Assembly: GCA_027322375.1 (NCBI GenBank)
Contig: DAHVRS010000415.1
Coordinates: 1-18,442, forward strand
Direction of reading: 5' to 3'
DNA from: Brachybacterium sp.
GTDB taxonomy: Bacteria > Actinomycetota > Actinomycetes > Actinomycetales > Dermabacteraceae
Length of the DNA: 18,442 nucleotides
Shown: one piece after another, positions 15,424 to 18,442 of the stretch
How positions within the stretch are numbered: position 1 is the first letter of the stretch
Layout: every line of letters starts with the position of its first letter
The notes under the pieces: model-generated
Told to the model about the DNA's origin: nothing
The model's input: only the letters and a program-made list of their open reading frames with translations
Databases searched by the model: none
Program-made: the position numbers and the translations under genes

Positions 15424-16182
15424 TCACCGGAGCCGGAACGCCTCGGCCCAGTGCGCCGGGTCCACGGTGCGCGGCAGCTGCGCGGGCCGGTAGCCGTGGC
15501 GGCGGCAGAATGCGCGGGCCCGGCCCGCCGGCAGCTCTCCGCTGCGCTGCAGGATCTCCTGCAGCCCGCGCCCTCGCCCGGTGAAGATGCGGCGGACGAA
15601 CTGCTGGTATGCGCGCTGCTCCCGCAGCGACAGCAGCGGCTCGCCGCGGCGGTGGATCAGCAGCAGACCGGAGTCCACGCCGGGTCGCGGCCGGAAGGCC
15701 GAGGCGGGCACCCGACGGTCCAGGATGAATTCGAACCAGGGCCACCACTGGGCGGTCATCAGTGTCGCCCCGCCCACTGCGGCGCGTTTGCGGGCGACCT
15801 CCCACTGGGTCATCAGCACCGCCCGCTCCCAGCCGCGCCGGGTCAGCAGGTGACGCAGCGCCGCAGTGGTCAGGTGGTAGGGCAGGTTGGCGACCAGGGT
15901 GGAGCCTGCGGGCGGGTTGTGTCGCAACAGGTCGCCGTGTCGCACGGTGACGTGCGGGCCGAGCCGGCGGGCGAGCTCGGAGGCCGCGCGCTGATCGATC
16001 TCGATCGCCTCGAGGGGTCGGCCGAGCTCGGACAGGGGGACGGTCAGCGCTCCGTCTCCTGGGCCCCATTCGACGATCGGGCCGTCGCGGCGGGCGGCGA
16101 GTTCCACGATGCGGGCGATGGTGCGGCGGTCGCGGAGGAAGTTCTGGCCCAGTTCATGGGCTCCGGGATGGTGACGAGGCAC
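15424..16182 (-). CDS. Erm-family 23S rRNA (adenine-N6) methyltransferase
   Basis: A 252-residue SAM-dependent methyltransferase of the Erm family, which methylates A2058 of 23S rRNA and gives macrolide-lincosamide-streptogramin B resistance. HELGQNFLRDRRTIARIV (9-26) is the family N terminus; motif I is EWGPGDGALT (38-47), motif IV is NLPYHLTT (99-106), and TAQWWPWFEF (143-152) with VPASAFRPRPGVD marks Erm as opposed to the KsgA housekeeping dimethylase. GTG 16182 is the start, with AGGAG (plus 16188-16192) five bases upstream. It is preceded by a leader ORF and hairpins suggesting drug-induced translational control, and is followed after 21 bases by the Ldh2-type gene. It looks complete, with no adjoining transposase or integrase. 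The exact erm class cannot be set by eye. Confidence 0.93.
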   Translation of the reverse strand: MPRHHPGAHELGQNFLRDRRTIARIVELAARRDGPIVEWGPGDGALTVPLSELGRPLEAIEIDQRAASELARRLGPHVTVRHGDLLRHNPPAGSTLVANLPYHLTTAALRHLLTRRGWERAVLMTQWEVARKRAAVGGATLMTAQWWPWFEFILDRRVPASAFRPRPGVDSGLLLIHRRGEPLLSLREQRAYQQFVRRIFTGRGRGLQEILQRSGELPAGRARAFCRRHGYRPAQLPRTVDPAHWAEAFRLR

Positions 16183-16226
16183 GAGGGCTCCTGGGATGGT
16201 GCGGGGCCGGGCAGCAGGACGGGCCG

Positions 16227-16242
16227 CCCGGCAGGGGCCGGG
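16227..16242 (-). promoter_or_regulatory. Second hairpin between erm leader ORF and erm start
   Basis: CCCGGC (16227-16232) and GCCGGG (16237-16242) form a 6-bp stem with a 4-base loop. The competing pair 16226-16232 with 16206-16212 (7 bp, 13-base loop) excludes it. Next to it, the minus-strand GCTCC (plus 16241-16245) can pair with GGAGC of the erm ribosome site (plus 16187-16191), a possible way to hide that site. Confidence 0.5.
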
Positions 16243-16274
16243 AGCGGCGCGAGATCGTCCAGAGGGTGGTGAAG

Positions 16275-16305
16275 CGGATCCGCGCCGTCAGCGGCGGCGG
16301 ATCCG
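16275..16305 (-). promoter_or_regulatory. Attenuator hairpin overlapping the erm leader ORF
   Basis: On minus, CGGATCCGC (16305-16297) pairs perfectly with GCGGATCCG (16283-16275). Inside, GCCG and CGGC add four pairs beyond one bulged C, closing on the loop CTGA, which contains the leader stop codon TGA. The upstream arm contains the Arg-Ile-Arg codons of the leader, so a ribosome halted there would open the hairpin. Confidence 0.7.
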
Positions 16306-16329
16306 GATGAAGATGGCGTTGATACCCAC
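16288..16329 (-). CDS. Erm leader peptide MGINAIFIRIRRR
   Basis: A 13-codon ORF from GTG 16329 to TGA 16290-16288, 105 bases upstream of erm. It holds Arg9-Ile10-Arg11, the Arg/Lys-X-Arg/Lys type of motif at which macrolide-bound ribosomes stall in leaders such as ErmD and ErmX; from memory the ErmX leader carries a similar FLRLR segment. No ribosome site precedes the GTG, but a possible promoter places the transcription start at or beside it, so translation may be leaderless. A longer in-frame start at TTG 16365 is possible. This ORF is inferred from position, motif and RNA structure, not from homology search. Confidence 0.65.
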   Translation of the reverse strand: MGINAIFIRIRRR

Positions 16330-16336
16330 GAGGAAA

Positions 16337-16365
16337 ACGGTACAGGCACCGGCTGCGACCGGCAA
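16337..16365 (-). promoter_or_regulatory. Candidate promoter of the erm leader transcript
   Basis: On minus, TTGCCG (16365-16360) and TACCGT (16342-16337) are 17 bases apart, and the leader GTG starts seven bases after the -10, as expected of a leaderless transcript. The -10 matches only 3 of 6 positions. A short AT-rich GAATTC (16368-16373) lies just upstream of the -35, where WhiB7 sites are found in actinobacteria; this last point is inference. Confidence 0.4.
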
Positions 16366-16521
16366 CGGAATTCTCGGGCACCGGCGCCGCGGGGATGAAC
16401 GCGGATCACACCATGCGCCGGCGGACTCGACGCGGGAGGGGCACCGGGGGAAGACTCGGGAGGGGACAGGGCAGGACGAAGGACCGGCGAGGGCCGGCGA
16501 GAAGACCCCGAGGAGACCGTC

Positions 16522-17340
16522 ATGAGCACCAGCGACCCATCGTCCGACGCCGCAGCCGTCAACCCCGCCTGGCAGGAGTTCCGGATCCGGCGCGAGCAGG
16601 GCCTTTCCGCGCCGCACGGGGTGCTCGCGCAGGTGGCCCTGCACTGGATCGAGCCCGGCGCCGACCCGCAGACCGTCCCGGGGGTGCCCGGACAGTGGCA
16701 GCTCACCGCGGACCGGCTGACGGTGACCTGGGAGGGTGAGCAGCTGCGGCTGCTCACCGGGTCACCCGAGGTGGAGGCCGGTGACCAGGACGGGACCCAG
16801 CGCGCCACCGTGCTCTCCGCGGCCGATGTGCGCCTGGCCCGCTTCGGGGACGAGGTGGAGATCGAGGTGATCCGGCGCGGGGGTCGCACCGGGCTGCGCA
16901 TCCTGGACCCCTCGGCCCCGCGCCTGACCGGTTTCACCGGCGTCCCCACCTACCCCTACGACCCCGAACTGGTGGTCACCGGCATCTGGACCGCCCGGCC
17001 CGCCATGGTCACCGTCGGCGCCGCCCTGCCGTGGCTCGAGCACGAGCTCCCCTCCCCCGGGGTCGCCACCGTGGAGATCGGCGATCGAGGGCTGGATCTG
17101 GTGCTGACCGGGGAGTCCAGCATCCTGTTCACCGATGGGACCTCGGGGTCGACGAGCGCGGACTGGCGTGTGGTCAACGCGGAGCTGGACGGGGAGGCGA
17201 TCCGGCTGGACCTGAACTACGCCGTCAACCCCCCGGCGGCTTTCAGCGCCTGGGCGACCTGCCCGCGTCCACCGCACGGGAACCACATCCCGGTGCCGGT
17301 GCGCGCCGGGGAGCAGCGGGTCGAGCAGACGGAGCGGTGA
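16522..17340 (+). CDS. DUF1684 domain-containing protein
   Basis: A 272-residue protein of unknown function. It shows the DUF1684 pattern: WQEFRIRREQGLSAPHGVLAQVALHWI at the N terminus, GGRTGLRILDPSAPRLTGFTG in the middle, YPYDPELVVTGIW, and the C-terminal LDLNYAVNPPAAFSAWATCPRPPHGNHIPVPV, which matches the family's NPPCAF..CPLPP..N type ending with the first Cys replaced by Ala. No signal peptide or membrane segment is seen, so it is likely cytoplasmic. AGGAG (16511-16515) lies six bases before ATG 16522. It is divergent from the erm leader and converges on a tRNA-Ser gene; the neighbourhood gives no functional hint. Confidence 0.86.
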   Translation: MSTSDPSSDAAAVNPAWQEFRIRREQGLSAPHGVLAQVALHWIEPGADPQTVPGVPGQWQLTADRLTVTWEGEQLRLLTGSPEVEAGDQDGTQRATVLSAADVRLARFGDEVEIEVIRRGGRTGLRILDPSAPRLTGFTGVPTYPYDPELVVTGIWTARPAMVTVGAALPWLEHELPSPGVATVEIGDRGLDLVLTGESSILFTDGTSGSTSADWRVVNAELDGEAIRLDLNYAVNPPAAFSAWATCPRPPHGNHIPVPVRAGEQRVEQTER

Positions 17341-17419
17341 CCGCTCTCGCGGCGCCGCGGGGGACGCCGACGGCATGGCGTTGCAGGCCCGTGGCGGTGC
17401 CTCAGCGAGGCCCGGGGCG

Positions 17420-17507
17420 CGGAGGGTGCGGGATTCGAACCCGCGGTACGGGGTTACCGCACAATGGTTTTCAAGACCACCTCATTCGGCCGCTCTGACA
17501 ACCCTCC
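17420..17507 (-). tRNA. tRNA-Ser (anticodon UGA)
   Basis: On minus the gene begins GGAGGGT and ends ACCCTCC plus discriminator G, giving a perfect 7-bp acceptor stem. The anticodon loop CTTGAAA is closed by GTGGT/ACCAT and carries TGA, reading UCN serine codons. A long variable arm precedes the T arm GCGGG-TTCGAAT-CCCGC, as expected for a class II tRNA. The 3' CCA is not encoded (CGC follows the discriminator). Length is 88 bases with the discriminator. Confidence 0.97.
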
Positions 17508-17756
17508 TGGATGTTCCCGTGCCGACCAGAGGGCACCGTGCGCACATCTGATCCTTGCCGGAAGCACCGACGGAGAGCCTATCGTGCCCTCGACGCGTCC
17601 TCCATCCAGGAAGGTCCGCGCAGCTGCGAGATGACGGCCGTCGATCGTGCGCATGTCCACCCGATCCGCTGCTCCGCAGCGCCCCGGGATCCGGCACTAC
17701 GCTGAGGTCGACCGCACCCCGCATCGGGCGTCGGTCCGGGTAGGAGGGAGGGCGCG

Positions 17757-18442
17757 ATGGCATCGCAGGACATCGGTCTGGACCGGTCCCCGTCGGCCGG
17801 CGCGCGCCGCACCATCCCCCTGCGGGAGATCACCCTGCCGCACCGCTGTCCCCGCCCGGTGCGGATGCACGTGCTGGCCCGCGCCCCGTACTTCGAGGGG
17901 CTCAGCGAGGAAGAGCTGGGCCGGATCGACGATCGCATGCACACCCGCTCGTACGCAGCGGGCGATCCGATCTACCGGGCCGGCGAACGCGCCGAGTACC
18001 TCTACGTGGTCGCCGAGGGCCGCGTGAAGCTGTCGCGGACCACGGCGGGCGGCACCGAGACCGTCACCGATCTGCTGGTCCCCGGCGAGCTGTTCGGGGC
18101 GATGAGCTCCCTGGGCGAGCCTCACCATCTGCAGTCCGCCTCCGCCCTGGTCGGCAGCTGCGTGCTGCGGATCGGCCAGCGGGACTTCCGGGAGGTCCTG
18201 GCCTTTCAGCCACAGGTCGCGCTGCGGGTCCTCGACGATGTCGCCGCCCGCCTGGCGCGCACCCAGTCCGATATCGGCGGTCAGGGCACCGAGACCGTCC
18301 CGCAGCGGGTGGCGACCGTGCTGCTCCGACTGGCCGACAAGCTCGGGCAGGACCGCGGGAGCGAGGGCATCATGCTCGAGGTCCCGCTCTCGCGCGCCGA
18401 CCTGGCGGGGCTGGCCCGCTCCACCCCGGAGTCCGTCTCCCG
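17757..18442 (+). CDS. Crp/Fnr-family transcriptional regulator (3' end outside window)
   Basis: 228 codons are visible before the window edge. Residues about 38-160 form a cyclic-nucleotide-binding-type beta-barrel: YFEGLSEEELGRI, YAAGDPIYRAGERAEYLYVVAEGRVKLSR, and PGELFGAMSSLGE. The phosphate-binding Arg expected after this loop (RSA/RTA in Crp) is Gln126 in LQSASA, so cAMP binding as in Crp is doubtful. A dimerisation helix (about 145-172) leads to a winged helix-turn-helix of which LSRADLAGLARSTPESVSR is seen. The N-terminal region has one Cys (Cys31) and lacks the cysteine cluster of Fnr. AGGAGGG (17742-17748) precedes the ATG. Its targets are unknown; no matching operator was found in the window. 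Confidence 0.92.
   Translation, partial: MASQDIGLDRSPSAGARRTIPLREITLPHRCPRPVRMHVLARAPYFEGLSEEELGRIDDRMHTRSYAAGDPIYRAGERAEYLYVVAEGRVKLSRTTAGGTETVTDLLVPGELFGAMSSLGEPHHLQSASALVGSCVLRIGQRDFREVLAFQPQVALRVLDDVAARLARTQSDIGGQGTETVPQRVATVLLRLADKLGQDRGSEGIMLEVPLSRADLAGLARSTPESVS

Noticed and set aside
13403..16069. 888-codon continuous minus frame covering the racemase, Ldh2 and erm regions
   Set aside because: Only its last 332 codons make sense (racemase family). The rest is an Arg/Pro-rich shadow of two other genes that have their own starts and ribosome sites.
15424..16182. Reading the methyltransferase as KsgA/RsmA
   Set aside because: The TAQWWPWFEF and FRPRPGVD blocks, the short C terminus and the leader attenuator fit Erm and not the housekeeping 16S dimethylase.
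17348..17359. Palindrome CGCGGCGCCGCG after the DUF1684 gene
   Set aside because: It lacks a loop and a T-tail, and such GC palindromes are expected by chance at this base composition.
17420..17507. tRNA-Ser as the attachment site of an integrated element
   Set aside because: No integrase, no repeated tRNA 3' end and no phage or plasmid genes were found in the window.
1..18442. CRISPR arrays, insertion sequences, long tandem repeats
   Set aside because: None was seen: no regularly spaced repeats, no transposase-like ORF and no terminal inverted repeats.

Overview
The window is very GC-rich, has short intergenic gaps and AGGAG-type ribosome binding sites, and carries families typical of high-GC Gram-positives (DUF1684, a ptsH separated from ptsI, an actinobacterial-type Erm methyltransferase). 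This points to an actinobacterium. Brachybacterium or another member of the Dermabacteraceae/Micrococcales is my best guess, by impression only.

Layout. (1) 1-2150: a LacI-family regulator (cut by the window edge) is divergent from a tagaturonate epimerase (UxaE) gene with a candidate LacI operator between them; a 26-bp-stem hairpin closes the region. (2) 2159-5916: bioY (biotin uptake S component) and an M50B-type membrane metallopeptidase on the minus strand are divergent from a GH78 alpha-L-rhamnosidase-like gene. (3) 5906-7766: a 39-residue putative membrane peptide and a CspA-type cold-shock protein on minus; an antibiotic biosynthesis monooxygenase-fold protein and a VTT/TVP38 membrane protein on plus, the latter with no usable ATG/GTG/TTG. 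(4) 7763-13269: a mannitol PTS locus: promoter and structured leader, a fused EIICBA transporter, mannitol-1-phosphate dehydrogenase, HPr on plus, then convergent enzyme I on minus. This gives a full phosphorelay from PEP to mannitol and on to fructose-6-phosphate. (5) 13403-16380: a minus-strand cluster, probably one transcript: short Arg-rich leader peptide, Erm 23S rRNA methyltransferase, an Ldh2-type oxidoreductase and a proline-racemase-family protein. (6) 16522-18442: DUF1684 protein, tRNA-Ser(UGA) on minus, and a Crp/Fnr regulator cut by the right edge.

The strongest non-obvious signals are: a translational attenuator in front of erm, with a 13-codon leader ORF containing an Arg-Ile-Arg motif and a hairpin whose loop holds the leader stop codon; the tight linkage of that resistance gene to two amino-acid-type enzymes that both lack expected catalytic residues (His to Val, and Cys/Thr to Gly); and a four-segment set of mutually exclusive GGACC/GGTCC pairings in the mtl 5' leader. 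All functional calls rest on reading motifs by eye; no database search was run.
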